A stretch of DNA of 64,000 nt from Zanthoxylum bungeanum (taxonomy: Eukaryota > Streptophyta > Magnoliopsida > Sapindales > Rutaceae): contig SKCR01010150.1 of the NCBI GenBank assembly GCA_019454045.1, forward strand, positions 496,001 through 560,000, read 5' to 3'. The translations under genes were made by a program, and so were the position numbers. The notes under the pieces are model-generated. The model was not told the DNA's origin. It saw only the letters and a list, made by a program, of their open reading frames with translations, and did no database searches. Shown piece by piece: positions 12,270 through 28,195 of this stretch; the first letter of the stretch is position 1; each line of letters begins with the position of its first letter.

Positions 12270-12592
12270 CTCAGTACTCCACAAAACTTACTCCAGCCGC
12301 TCCCACCGTCAATTTCTGCCGCTATTGTCGCCTTCCGCCGTTATCAAGGTTACTTTCGTTTATTTAATGCAATTCATTTGTTACATTTTCGTTTTTCCTC
12401 CTTCGTTATTACTGCATTGGACAAATAATCCATTGTTATCAGATCGAATCTCAATTGACAGCCGTTGGATGAGATTCGCGTTTTTTAATCATCGCAGTAT
12501 CATAGTTGTTTCATTTTTGTGAATTTGAGTTCTTAATTAGAAAGAAATGTGGATGTGCTTTACTGAAAGTTGTTATCTTAATTTTGGCTTAG
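12270..12592 (+). promoter_or_regulatory. CDKA 5' UTR exon and leader intron
   Basis: A pyrimidine- and CCGCC-rich leader runs to 12348, followed by a GT donor at 12349. An acceptor TTAG ends at 12592, giving a leader intron of about 244 bp before the coding exon. The upstream limit of the leader is only estimated. An intron in the 5' UTR is common in plant CDKA genes. Confidence 0.5.
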
Positions 12593-12626
12593 GACGTCTT
12601 GATCGTGTGGCTGTTGCATTGACTGA

Positions 12627-16252
<3,626 letters not shown>

Positions 16253-16976
16253 AACCTGTTGTATATGCTATGAGTGTCAGACATTTTTGTGAAGCCTTGG
16301 GTTTTGATTGATTGCAAAATCTGCGTGCCGTCCAGTTTTACCATATTCACATTACATGGAATGGCGTTTGAAAGCCATCTCCAGAATTGCCTAGTTTTGT
16401 AATCTCGCAGTCTCATCTTCTCTATCTTGTGGATAAAACATTTGTGCTAGTTTTTCCCTTCACCTGTTTGCTCTGTAATACAGGCAATACACCAAATTGA
16501 GTTTTATGCTTCCGTTTTCGAATTTTTCTCCGAAAGCACATTTAAAGAAGAAGCAGAATGGAATGAAATACAAATTTATAGGATAGGATATAGGATAATA
16601 TTGCTGATTGATTCTCATTAGTTCGTCCTAGAGACATGAGATTTAGATGGTTAGAATCAATTTTTCGCATTTTAAATTATGATGCGATTAAGTTTGGACC
16701 TTTTGTGTTCCAGAAACAAATGATTGTTATTCACACCTGGAGAAGATTATGATTTTCTTGGTTAATCCATAGGGAGAGATGCACAAAACTTAAAGGCTAG
16801 TAATTGGGCATGCCCCCAAAGGCCAAAGCCTGAAGATAAAAGCAGCAATTTATACTTTCTTGTTGACTGTATGATATTAGTCTTTGAAGTAGATACATAT
16901 ACTAATGTTGTAGCCAGAGTAGTCGAGGATGTAACAAGATGACTTTTCCGTGATGAGTTACAGTCAATCAAAAGTA
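16253..16976. other. Convergent 3' regions of CDKA and TFIIIA
   Basis: Holds the 3' UTRs of the two convergent genes. No separate coding region seen. Confidence 0.5.
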
Positions 16977-19538
16977 TCAATCTTCGTGCAGATGATAAGA
17001 TCCAGTGGGGCTTGGGGGAGTAACCCTCTTTCGTACCAGCATTTCCACAGTTGGGCATTTCCTCTTTCGCCCACCCCTCTCCCTTGACCTGAATTGCTCA
17101 TCAGACTCCACAAAATCTCCCTGATTCCAAAGCAATTGAAACATTAAGTATGACTTCCTTAATCTAGCAGTACTAATCATGATATTTACCAAGCAAAATT
17201 ATAGTATCAGATCATTGGCACTATTTCACATAACACTTACAGAGGCATAAACATGGTGACCGGATTTCTCATGGTTATCTCTCACATGTTTGTAGGCAAA
17301 TCTCATGCCACAACCGAAAATGCTACAGGCAAAAGGTTTGATTTCATAGTGCACAGCTTTCACATGCTGCTGGAGGTTTGATTTCTGTAAACAATTAAGA
17401 CCAGAAGAGGAAAGATAAGTACATATATAATACAGGAAAATTCATTTGACCAGAAAATAGAATCAAGGTAGCAGCATCTTACGGTTGAGAATGAGAGGAG
17501 GCAGCCCTTGAATTGGCATTTAATTCTTTCAGCTGAATCTCTGGATTCATGCGTACGAAAATGCCGCTTGATGTTCTTTTTCAACTGCATGGACCCACAT
17601 ATATGGCATGGAATATATTGGTGGCATAACCTGATATGGTCTTCAAGGCATTGTTTATTAGTAAAATATTTCATACATCCAGGTTCTGAACAAAATGCCT
17701 CCACAGAGTCTAGCTTAACTGTTGACACAAAAGTATTCATCACATCAGTACTTGCAGAATGCTAACTTCAACTCAAATAAATCTTTAACCATTCAAATTT
17801 TGGAAAATAAACAAATAAATAAAGAACAGCTAGGATATTCACTATTAACAGACATTAGGAAACAAGTTTCCATACTGAATTGAGAATTAAGCAACTCACC
17901 ATGAGAATCCTCGTGTCGCCGCAGCTTTGATGCATATTTGAATACTTTTCCACAACCAATTTCCTTACAGGTGTACTGTTTCTGACCACCACAGTTGTGT
18001 TGCCGCAGCTTTGATGCATATTTGAATACTTTTCCACAACCAATTTCCTTACAGGTGTACTGTTTCTGACCACCACAGTCAGTGGACGTGGAAGTGGAAC
18101 CCTCACCAGAATCAGCGGACGTGGAAGTGGAACCCTCACCAGAATCAGCGGACGTGGAAGTGGAACCCTCACCAGAATCAGCGGACATGGAAGTGGAACC
18201 CTCACCAGAATCAGCGGACGTGGAAGTGGAACCATCACCAGAATCAGCGGACGTGGAAGTGGAACCATCACCAGAATCAGTGGATTTGGAAGTGGAGCCC
18301 TTATGGTGGCATTCTTTCACATGTCTTTTCATGTTGCCCTGAAGAGTAAATTCTATATTGCAGTTTTCAATTGGACACATAAATAATTTTCCCTGGTGTT
18401 GTAATAGGTGCCGATTTAAGTGATCTTTTCTTCTATAGCTGGCATTGCAATCATCCACTGAACACTGAAATGACCTCTGCAACGAGATTAACGAATCAGT
18501 GGGGACCAACTTCATAGTTTACCGATCAAATGTCAAACATACATATTCAAACCTCAATACAGAAGAGCGCGTGAATGAGGCTTACTTGATGGAGCTTCTC
18601 AGGAGGTCTCCCAACCTGATACTGGTCCATTCAAGTTCAAAATTGAGCCTCTCGCATTTTGGAGTTCTTTTGTGAGGGATCCAATGCTTCACACTATACA
18701 TCTATGGTTTTTATTTTATCAAAAACCAAAATTCCTGCAAAACGATTGATCTTTAATTGATACGAATATTAAGAAAAGTATCCGACTAATTAGGTACTGA
18801 AAGTTACAGCCATGGGGAGGATTATAAACAAAGCATCAAGAGTCTCCAGAATTTTAATAAAAGACGTCTAACTGTGATATACCTCAAGCGAATGGCTCAG
18901 CATGTGTTGCTTCAAGTAAGCAGGTTTATTGAATCTAGCACCACATTCTTCACATATATTGGATTTTACTTCCTTAATATCCCCATTCCCATCAACTCTT
19001 TCCTCATCGGCCTCCTTCTGATAAATAAGAAACCAATAAAATACAAACCGATAAACCATAGGATAAACTGTGCCCGCATAGCAAACTCAAACTTTGTAAC
19101 CCTAAACATTTTGGGAGCAGACTTACTATCCAACTAAATCCCCAGGATTTATTCATAAAGAATATATAAGACGCAAAGAAATAAATCACAGATATTTTTT
19201 AAAGACAAAATTGGTAGCTGAAATAAGCTTGAATTTCAATGGCTCTGGACTTAAAGCTTGCAAATCAAGACTCTGATGTTATTACAGATTCAAGTAAAAA
19301 ATACAAACCATATGAGCAAACTGTTGAATTCCAATAAGGCCTTTAAGAACATTGAATTCTAACTATTGAAAAGAAAAATTAAAAAGTAAAGAGAATCAAC
19401 CTTATGCTGAGTGCTGATGTGGGAAAGAATTAGGGACTTTTTGGACCTGCAAATCCCACAATAATCACAGTAATAACGCCTTATGTCTTTAGATTTCGGC
19501 CGTTCTTTCTTCCCTTTTTCTTCTTCCATAGCAGACAT
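16977..19538 (-). CDS. TFIIIA: Transcription factor IIIA, C2H2 zinc-finger protein, 457 aa, 6 coding exons
   Basis: Minus-strand exons: 19401-19538, 18883-19017, 17900-18476, 17483-17718, 17241-17384, 16977-17120. Nine complete C2H2 fingers: one in exon 1 (YYCDYCGIC...HISTQH), one in exon 2, three in exon 3, three wholly in exon 4 or completed across the exon 4/5 junction, one in exon 5. The spacers after finger 1 (about 22 aa) and finger 4 (about 77 aa) fit the plant TFIIIA plan. The C-terminus has a basic GGRKRK and the plant signature [14 protein letters not shown] binds the internal promoter of 5S rRNA genes and 5S rRNA itself. Oddities in exon 3: seven 11-aa repeats of the type [11 protein letters not shown], and an 84-bp tandem duplication that adds a tenth, incomplete finger lacking its last zinc-binding His. 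Intron 2 carries a 5S rRNA-like segment. Confidence 0.93.
17921..18088 (-). repeat. 84-bp tandem duplication in TFIIIA exon 3
   Basis: Two adjacent 84-bp units (17921-18004, 18005-18088) are identical over their first 76 bp. Each encodes a [18 protein letters not shown] segment, so the frame is preserved (28 aa). The copy nearer the N-terminus ends LRQHN and runs straight into the next unit, so it lacks the second His of a C2H2 finger. Near-identity suggests recent origin. Confidence 0.9.
18082..18313 (-). repeat. 33-bp minisatellite encoding seven 11-aa repeats in TFIIIA
   Basis: Seven in-frame units of 33 bp encode [12 protein letters not shown] variants (Ser/Thr/Asp-rich, acidic, disordered) between fingers 4 and 5. 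This is where plant TFIIIA normally has a long spacer. Unit number may vary between alleles. Confidence 0.9.
18586..18693 (-). ncRNA. 5S rRNA-mimic (P5SM) poison exon in TFIIIA intron 2
   Basis: Within the intron between exons 2 and 3 (18477-18882), the minus strand reads like 5S rRNA in order: GGATCCCTCACAAAAGAACT, then ATGCGAGAG, then CAGTATCAGGTTGGGAGACC and TCCTGAGAAG. 5S rRNA has the corresponding blocks GGATCCCATCAGAACTCC and GGATGGGTGACCTCCTGGGA. A good donor, CAA/GTAAGC, closes the segment at 18586; the acceptor is TAG (exon from 18693) or GAAG (from 18686). From either acceptor, inclusion gives a premature stop: in-frame TGA in the first case, a frameshift in the second. Established role of this plant element: L5 protein binds the mimic and promotes skipping, so 5S rRNA/L5 balance sets TFIIIA level. 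Exact exon ends are inferred. Confidence 0.85.
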
Positions 19539-19827
19539 CTCTATTCACTACGATATAACTAGAAAGACAGAGTTTACAATGAAGTTAAGGCAAACGATGC
19601 TGCAGAGGGCAAGAACCAACAGATTTATATATCAGCGGCGAGAGAGTCAGAGAGGCTAGGGCTCGATGCAAAGAGAGAGATTTATATATTAAGGACAAAA
19701 ACGACGCTGTTTTGATAGTGGATTCTAAAATTAGGTGTTAAATTGAGTTTTAATTTGGTTCTTAAATTAGTTTTAAATTCGGTTCCAAAAATAAGTTCCG
19801 TTGAATTTTGATTTTGACCATTACAAA

Positions 19828-20064
19828 TAGACCCAGCCAGTTTCAAAACCGGAACCAAATCGAAAGCAAAATAGTTCGGTTACGGTTCCACATAATTTGG
19901 AATCGTAACTTTAAGGTCCGGTTCGGAATTGAAACCAAAATATTTTTTATTTTTTTATTTTTTTATTTTTTCCCTCTAAAAATAAGGAACTGAATCGAAC
20001 TTTTCGGTTCGGTTCTACGATTCCAAAAAGCTGGAACCATAAAATCGAACCGTGACCAAATCTA
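19828..20064. mobile_element. hAT-like MITE, 237 bp, with GGTTC/GAACC subterminal repeats
   Basis: A perfect 8-bp duplication, attacaaa, lies at 19820-19827 and 20065-20072. The right end, read inwards, is TAGATTTGGTCACGGTTCG; the left begins TAGACCCAGCC. Subterminal regions are rich in GGAACC/GGTTCGG. It lies between the divergent TFIIIA and RUS1 genes. Confidence 0.75.
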
Positions 20065-20925
20065 ATTACAAAGTTGAAATCGGGGTATTTAAATTCGATT
20101 CTTCAATTTTAGAACCAAAATCAACTCTAAAAAAATCAATTCCATTTCTAAACCCGAAAAATCGATCCAATTTCGATTCTATCTGAAATCAATGTTCAGT
20201 CCTTCCGGTCTCCTCCAATACATAAGAGCTGAGAAACGATGTCGTCGTTTTAATTAGGGTTACTATTGGGTTGGGTTTTTATCAAACTTATCCTTATGGT
20301 TGTAAAAATATCTCATGCTTACTACTTTTTTTTCAAAGTAGTTCTTATGCCAAAATTGAAGGTTACGTGTAAGAACAAAATTATAAATTTGTCTAATAAT
20401 GTAAGATTTATTAAGGAAATTATTTTGATATAGTTGAAAATTTAACTGAGTTTTTTTAGTCATTTTGACGTTTTATATATATATATATCATGATACGATT
20501 ATAATAATAAAAAAAAATATATTTATTAATAAATTCAGGTGACATATATTAAGATATATTCGAAATTGAAGTATTATATTTTTTCCCTACTGCTGAATAC
20601 ATTTTATCATCTCGAGTCCATTATAATCTTTGACGCATTGACGTTTTGGACATAAAATTTTGGTTTGAATGAGATAACCATCACCCTTAATCACAATCAT
20701 TATTCATTACAACTTTACAAGGTATAAACATAAATAAAGAAGGAGGCGATTGATAAATATTAACTTTTAACTGGTAAAAGTCACAAATATAATGAACTTG
20801 TGGACTTTTTGCAAAGAATAAAAAGGGTTTTAATGAACTCTTGGCCGCTTAACTATGCCGGTTTTCTGAATTTTACACAGATTTTTATAGTTCACACTTC
20901 ACAGTACATCGTTGAAAACAAAATT

Positions 20926-23900
20926 ATGGGCTGCGTTAGCAGGCCCTTGTTCCTCAATGGAACTTGGGTCTCCGCCACTCATAGAACCTTGCTGTCACCC
21001 TCATTTAGTACCAGAAACTCCCCACAATTCCCATTTCAATTTCTATATTCTAAACAAAATATTATTACTAACACTAAAACTTTCGATAAACTTCACTTCC
21101 CTTTGTTTTCTTCCAATGGCGGCGGCGGCGGCGGCAACAAAAATAATAACGATAACCCATTTGGTTCTTGGTGGTGGCATGGCGGAAATGATGGTGATGA
21201 TGGTTCTTCAGGGTCCTTTTACTCATTTCTCTTGTTTTTATCATCGCTTTTGTATTGTTTCTGTAACTTGCAAGTGGCCACAGCGATTGCAAGAACTGCA
21301 ACAAGTTCTGAAGACGATGGTGGTGAGGGTTACGACGCCGTTTGGGAAGTCAAAGGTAGCAAGCGGACCAAGCTGATTCCTGATTTTTCAAAAGATGCAT
21401 TTGTGGTTGCTGGTGCAAGTACTGCTTCCTTATCGTTTTTGTTGTCGGTTAATAGATTGTGGGATCAGTGTAGAGACCTCTTTGTGAAATTGATGCTACC
21501 CGAAGGGTTTCCTAATAGCGTCACTAGTGATTACTTGAACTACTCTCTTTGGCGTAGCGTTCAGGGCGTTGCCAGTCAAATTAGTGGCGTTCTTGCAACC
21601 CAGGTATGAAAAATTCTCATGCAGAACTTTCTTCGAACACTTGGCGGTCACTTTTTTGTTTTTTGTTTTTTATTTTTAAATTGCATGATGTAGGCTTTGC
21701 TTTATGCTGTTGGATTGGGTAAAGGGGCTATCCCAACGGCTGCTGCTATTAATTGGGTACTTAAAGATGGAATTGGGTATCTTAGCAAGATTATGTTGTC
21801 CAATTTTGGGAGGCATTTTGATGTTGATCCAAAAGGGTGGAGGTTGTTTGCTGATCTTTTGGAGAATGCTGCCTTTGGGTTAGAGATGTTAACTCCTGCT
21901 TTTCCACACCATTTCGTTTTCATTGGTGCTGCTGCTGGAGCTGGACGCTCAGCTGCTGCACTCATTCAGGTACTAAACCTGTTTCATATTGTATTAGCCA
22001 TTTCTAGATGATTAGCTCTTATACTCTTATTTGTCAGTTATAAAGATAAGAAATTGAATTATACATTGCTAAAAGTAATTAAGGAAACTTATGGCATTGA
22101 CAGATTTGATTTATTTGGTCATTGTAGTTACGTTGTCCTGTTTGCATATCTTGACATATACTCAGATTTTGGTAGACATGGATGTGGCTGTAATGGAAAT
22201 TATCTATGTTCACCACCATATCCTTAAATTGACATTGCTTTCAGTTTGTCTGCTTTTTGAACAATTTCATACACTGAGAAAGTTGTGATATTCCAACTTT
22301 TTATTTTCTCATTGGCCCTCCCAATATATGGGGTACATTTATTGAAAGTTTACACTCGTCAATTCACAGTCGGCAACAAGAAGCTGCTTCTACGCTGGTT
22401 TTGCTGCTCAAAGAAACTTTGCTGAGGTGAAATGTAGTTCTTCTTGTTGTTTACCGGTTAAAATTCTGAATTTTTGTGGCATATATTAAATTCCTTGTTT
22501 ACCAATTTTCTAAAATGAATTATTAATATTAGGTAATTGCCAAGGGTGAAGCTCAAGGAATGGTGAGCAAAGCTATCGGTATCATGCTTGGTATAGCATT
22601 GGCTAACCACGTAGGCTCGTCTATGCCTCTTGCACTTGCTTCCTTCAGTGTTGTGACATGGATTCACATGTACTGTAATCTGAAGTCATATCAGTCCATT
22701 GAATTGAGGACTTTAAATCCCTACCGTGCGAGTAAGTCTCCTCTTTCATTTGGTCATTGTTTTTCTTTTTGGAAGAAGTGTTGTGGCATTGATATTATTA
22801 TATTTCGACTTGCATATTTAAATGAATTGGTTTACACAATGCATGAAAGACTTACTGACCCTAATGAACAAAACTTATACTTGTGTGATTTACACTGGCC
22901 ATTAGTTACACCTGTATGATATCATATCAACTTGGATTTTCTGAACCGATAGAAATTGGCCATATAACACGAATTAGTTATTATATCATAATCATTTTAA
23001 TTAGTGTTTCTACTACGGAGTTTTTGTTTATTATTCTATTACTGCTACAACAGGTTTGGTCTTTAGTGAATATCTCCTTAGTGGCCGAGCTCCTCCGGTC
23101 AAAGAGGTCAATGATGAGGAACCACTTTTTCCAGTTTTACATTTTTTGAAATTAAAGTCTGCAAAAAAAGTAAGTTGCTTTCTATTTTTCTTCCCTTTGT
23201 TGTTGGTGGTTAAATCCTGGGAAAATAGAATGATATAAGGTAAAAAACCCATATGATCAGAAGTGTAGATTTGATAATTGACAGACCCAAAGAAAGCTAA
23301 TGCTGGTTTTCATTTCAAAGAAATCACTATAAACAGTAGTGCAGGTCCATTTGATTAAGATGAAAATTTGAAAAAAGGCCCACTTTGCAGCGTCACCCAT
23401 AGGAATGGCAGGTCTAGTTACAGTGGATGTAGTGCCTGCTTTGTAGCATCTAGCTTTGATATACTTTTAAATGCACTTTGTCATCCGCTCATTTATGAAT
23501 TCAAGTCCTTGATTTTGCCAGTAAGTTGATAGTGAGCAAGAGCCCGACCTATCATAACTGTGTTTGATTAAATATTCCTAGGGGTGGGCACCGGATCGGA
23601 TCGGGTCAGATCCGATCCGATTCGATCCGATAATATCGGATCGAATCGGATCGGATTTGGCTATCGAACCCAATCGAATCATGTTTGGTTCGTTTGTCGA
23701 ATTTCGGATCGGATCGGATAAATTGATAACTATCGATCGAATCGGATTTTATCCGATTTGATAACAAATCCGAATCCGATAAGGAATCCGATTTGATAAC
23801 GGATTCGAAATCGATAGAGAATCCGATTTGATAATAAATCCGATAGTAGATTCGATTTGATAACAATCCGATTTGATAACGGATCCGATTCGAAAAATTT

Positions 23901-25420
23901 ATCTGAAAATTTGTAAATTCGTAACAATTTTATCGAATCGGATCGGATAACTTAAAATTCAAATCAATTTTATCAATCGGATCCGTTATCGAATCGGATC
24001 CGTTATCAAATCGAATCCATTATCGGATTCATTATCAAATCGGATTCTCTATCGGATTCGAATCCGTTATCAAATCGGATTTTATCCGATTCGTTAAGTA
24101 TTCGAATCGGATCAAACAAATCCGATCCGATCCGATAGTTATCGGATCGGATCGGATCGAGTTTGATAAGGTTATCAACCTTATCGGATCAAACAAACTA
24201 ATACTAATCGGATCGGATCGGATTCGGATTCGATCCGATCCGATCCGAATCCGATAATGCCCACCCTTCTCATCTGAGTCCTGCACTGGAAGTTTAGGAA
24301 ATAGATCAGCCCGGGTATTTATCTATTTGACAATGACTAAATCCATACCATGACATGAAACTCAATTACTCAGTGATTAAGAATAGGTATTGGGAAGTTT
24401 GGAAATTTATTGATTCTGACCAGTGTAACAGAGTATAAGGCTAACATGCATATGCAAACATAATTAGTATTGTTGATTCTTAAATCTGAGCCTTGTTAGT
24501 GATTGTCCATTTTCAGTCACAGTCACTTGTTCTCTCATTGGAAGCGAAGGATGCTGCTGTTGAAATTGAGCATCGGCTACAACTTGGAACAAGGCTCAGT
24601 GATATTGTCAACAACAAGGAGGATGCCCTTGCATTATTCAATTTATATAAAGATGAAGGCTACATTTTGACTGAGCATGGCGGAAAATTCTGTGTAATTA
24701 ACTACATCCCTGGCTTCTCATCATGTCTTTAAATTTGAGTGTTTTTTTTTTTTTGGATATTGCCATGCTCATGAATATAGCCAATTGATCTCCATTAGAA
24801 TCTACATTGGATTCCTTGATTGCTCTTTGCCATCAGAACTAAAGTAACTTCTGTCCGAGAAGTTTAAAGTTAATCTGTGTACTTGCGCACACAAAAAAAA
24901 ATAAATACATTTTCTCATTTTTACGAAATACCTGTCTAGTCCCTCATGATTGGAAAAACTTCGCATGATGTTGGGTGTACTGTGATCTAACACATATTCA
25001 GGCCATGCTTAGAAAGAATATTTCCCTTTTAAATTCGTTTACTTAAACATTTCATTACCCTTTAATTAAAAGTATGATTTAACATTTCAAAGTTAGAAAA
25101 CTAATGTACAAATATTTTTTTTTTGATGTTTTAATAAAATTACTTGTGTTGATCAGGTTGTGCTTAAAGAAAGTGCTTTACCCCAAGACATGCTAAAGTC
25201 ATTGTTCCAAGTGAGTTACCTCTACTGGTTGGAAAGAAATGCAGGAATCGTAGCAAGAAGTATTTCTACTGACTGCAGACCAGGCGGTAGGCTAGAAATG
25301 TCACTGGACTACGTGCAGAGGGAATTTAACCATGTCAAAAGCGATAGTACATTGGTAGGTTGGGTCACTGATGGACTTATTGCAAGGCCTTTACCTAATA
25401 GGATCCGTCCTGGAAGCTGA
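20926..25420 (+). CDS. RUS1: Protein root UVB sensitive 1 (DUF647 family), 588 aa, 7 exons
   Basis: Exons: 20926-21603, 21694-21969, 22370-22426, 22533-22731, 23054-23169, 24517-24693, 25157-25420. The start chosen is the ATG giving [14 protein letters not shown]; an in-frame ATG at 20833 is less likely. The N-terminus is Ser/Thr-rich with low acidity, plausible as a plastid transit peptide, then a Gly-run (GGGGGG), an acidic stretch and [11 protein letters not shown]. The DUF647 core runs from about residue 190: [89 protein letters not shown]. The C-terminal third ([26 protein letters not shown]) is typical of RUS1. RUS1 acts with RUS2 in UV-B sensing and vitamin B6/auxin-related root growth. 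Intron 5 hosts a 0.7-kb MITE. Confidence 0.92.
23581..24269. mobile_element. MITE of GGATC/GATCC subterminal-repeat type in RUS1 intron 5
   Basis: Ends are GGGGTGGGCA at the left and TGCCCACCC at the right, the same type as the other hAT-like elements here. The interior is almost entirely GGATCGGATC-like and GATCCGATCC-like repeats interspersed with GATAA/TTATC, so it can fold on itself. No clear 8-bp target duplication can be read. Open frames inside are artefacts of the repeat. Confidence 0.7.
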
Positions 25421-26994
25421 TATCCCATTTCTGGCCTTTCATTCTGGTAATTCATACAAGAACCGAATCTTTGAGAGGAACATTTTACATTTAGTGAAAT
25501 AATTTGTGAATGGGCACAAGCTAGTTTGGTAATTTAATTTAGGATCATCATAGTTAAAGATGTTGATGATCAAAATCCTTTGATCTTGTGTTATTAAGAT
25601 TACCAGTAGCAGTAGTTTTGAGTTAGTCGTGCATATTTTTACCCGCCGATATGAAGTTTCTGTATAACATGCAATTTTCTCAAAATTTTAAGGTGAATTG
25701 ATAAAGTTCAACAAGATATATAGCTCCATGGGATGCAAAGTTTATAGTCCTACTAATATGGCATTGGATGTGTCACTTATTAAGAGCATATAAGTGGCTG
25801 GATTCAACCTATTAGAGGAAGATTGGAAAAATAAGGACAATGTTGTGAATATCAGGATTTTTCCTATAATCATTTTTTTTACCTCGTTAATGTATACAAA
25901 TTATGAAAATGTCTTACCTAATGGGATCAGATCATTGTGTCGAGAGTCTTCTTTGCATATCGGTTCATGATAACAGAAAGAAGCTTGGTTGGGGGTGGAC
26001 TTTTTGTATAGATTGTTTTATACAAATTGATGAAGTATGAAAATATTATTTAGGTGGGAATATTAAATGATCCATGTAATTTATATTCATTTTTAAAATA
26101 TATATATATATATATTATTATTTTTTTTGAGCTAACACCAGTTTGTCTAAAAAATTTGTATAAGGGGTTTACTCTGAAAACAAATATAGGTCTTAAGATC
26201 TACCAAGTGACTATAATATTAATTAGATAAAAGTATTGTTGGGTCCATAATGTAATTTTCATTGTTTCTGTTAAATTTTATTGTTTTATATATCCGACGA
26301 TTATTATGATGGAGCTATATCAGTTTGTACAAAGCAGTTTATCAATAATAATGATGATGTCAATCAAGCAGCCCCCGCCTAACTTTGTTTAAGCTTCAGT
26401 CTCTGTGATTGTGTAAAAGATACCTTCATGAATCATGGTGAATATAATATGACCTCTGAACAGTGAAAAAATTAATTGATGGGAATTAGTCTGCAACTAG
26501 TTTTTTTTTTTTTTAAAAAAAAAAAACTATTACCATGTATATATATTACAATATGCTGTCTATTGAAACTAAATATATACATATTATAGCACTATTCAAA
26601 AATCTATCGAGACACAACTCGAAATTCTTTATCCTCTATTTACTTAGATACAGCTTGAAAATCTATTTTTATAAAGAAATAAATCTCTCTCTAAACCCTC
26701 ATTAATCTATATAAGAAGATTTGAATCCCCACTATTTTTATGAGACTCGAACCTATGTCTCTCACTGCAGTGAGAGACGAGAGTTAAAATGGATTGAAAA
26801 TCTTTTCTCAATAGAGAATAACTCTATATAATATACACACACATACATTCTTCTTATTTTTTGGTTCATTTTCTCTCGTGGTGCCCGGTATATAACACTA
26901 ACAGGAAAGACAAAAACAAAAAGTGGATCCTTTCGTTTTTCTTTCATGTTGTAAGAGTAATAAAAATAAGATTTTTTTTTTTTTTTTACGCGTT
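25421..26994. other. Intergenic region between RUS1 and an old LTR
   Basis: 3' flank of RUS1 and AT-rich sequence with a TA microsatellite near 26095-26115 and T/A runs near 26500. About 26600-26770 resembles the degenerate repeat family seen at 45 kb. No gene seen. Confidence 0.5.
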
Positions 26995-27215
26995 TTGCCT
27001 AACTGCCAAAACGTGTGGCAATGTAGCACACGTTTTTAGCCCTATAAAAGAGAGTCACATAGTCATTTGTAAATCATCCCAGAAATCCCAAGTGAGTTAA
27101 TATATATATATATTTGTAAAGTTTTTGAAATAAATTTTATAATTCTTTTGTTGAGTAATAAAAAAGATTTTTCATCTCTCTTCTTCTCTCATCTGTTGTG
27201 ATATTTATCACAACA
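26995..27215 (+). mobile_element. Diverged Copia-type LTR fragment
   Basis: The segment resembles the LTR of the Copia element at 28196-30679 in the same order: CCAAAACGTGTGGCA, a CTATAAAAG TATA box near 27041, TTTGTAAA...ATCATCCC, AATTCTTTTGTTGAG, and a terminal ATCACAACA. Its 5' part is not recognisable. Much older than the neighbouring insertion. Confidence 0.6.
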
Positions 27216-28195
27216 CTGAAACACTAGAATATCAAATCATGAAGGAAGAAAGACATACTAGAAAAATATATTAGCCGATAATTGTGATGCCCCAATTCTT
27301 AATTGAAGGGGACACCAACCTCGCCCTTCCATCCAATCGATAGATAGAGAGGGAGGTGCATTTTCTCTTTATATATACCCGTTCCATAGTTATTGTAATG
27401 CAACGACACCATTAATATTATTGAATAACACATGGCTATGGATGCATTGCCTTCCTCCTTCGTATCAGCTGCATCCCCACCTCAAATGCAACTCTACTCC
27501 CCAACCAAAACAACATCGCCATTGTTGTTACCATCACCATCTTCACCGCGAACCAATACTATTGTTTCAACAATAACACCACCCAAAAAACCCAAAACCA
27601 CAGCAAATGATGATAACAAACATCAAACGAATACACGCACACCATCAACAAGAACTTCAGAGATACTTAATAAACTCAATAATCTCTTCAACAACTTGAT
27701 GATCATAAGCCCTAAACACCAACCACTGTCATTAGACCCAAATCGTGTATTTTCCAATAACTTTTCTCCAGTTGATGAGCTTCCTCCGACAAAATGCCAA
27801 GTGACACAAGGGTCACTCCCATCTTGCTTGGACGGAGCATACATTCGCAATGGCCCTAATCCTCAATACCCTCCTCATCGCACAAGGCCTTATCATCTCG
27901 CCGATGGTGATGCCATGCTCCATTGCATTAAAATCTCCCAAGGCCATGCCACCTTCTGCAGTCGCTATGTCAAAACTTATAAATACACCATTGAAAATAC
28001 CATTGTTAACACTTCCCTTCTCTAGTTTCAGTGGCCCTCTTTCTTTTTTAGCAAGGTGGTGCTGTCTTTGCAGCGCGTGTGCTTTCCGGCCAACTTAGTC
28101 TCAGCAATGGATTTGGTCTACCGGTTTAGCTTTCTTGGGAAACCGTTTGCTTGCTCTTTATGAAGGTGATCTTCCTTATGCTCTGCGTTTGACGT

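Noticed and set aside
18082..18313. Regular repeats that could suggest a CRISPR-like array
   Set aside because: There are no unique spacers, the units are head-to-tail, in-frame and protein-coding, and the DNA is nuclear plant DNA.
17855..18342. Long open frames on both strands overlapping the TFIIIA repeat region
   Set aside because: They are shadows of the 33-bp and 84-bp in-frame repeats; the TFIIIA frame has the zinc fingers and matching splice sites.
20800..20925. Upstream extension of the RUS1 frame
   Set aside because: It needs a non-ATG start or the ATG at 20833; the ATG at 20926 gives a more typical transit-peptide start and the upstream part looks like leader sequence.
23606..24286. 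Open frames rich in Arg/Ser/Asp/Ile on the minus strand
   Set aside because: They come from the short-period GGATC repeats of a MITE in a RUS1 intron and have no independent support.
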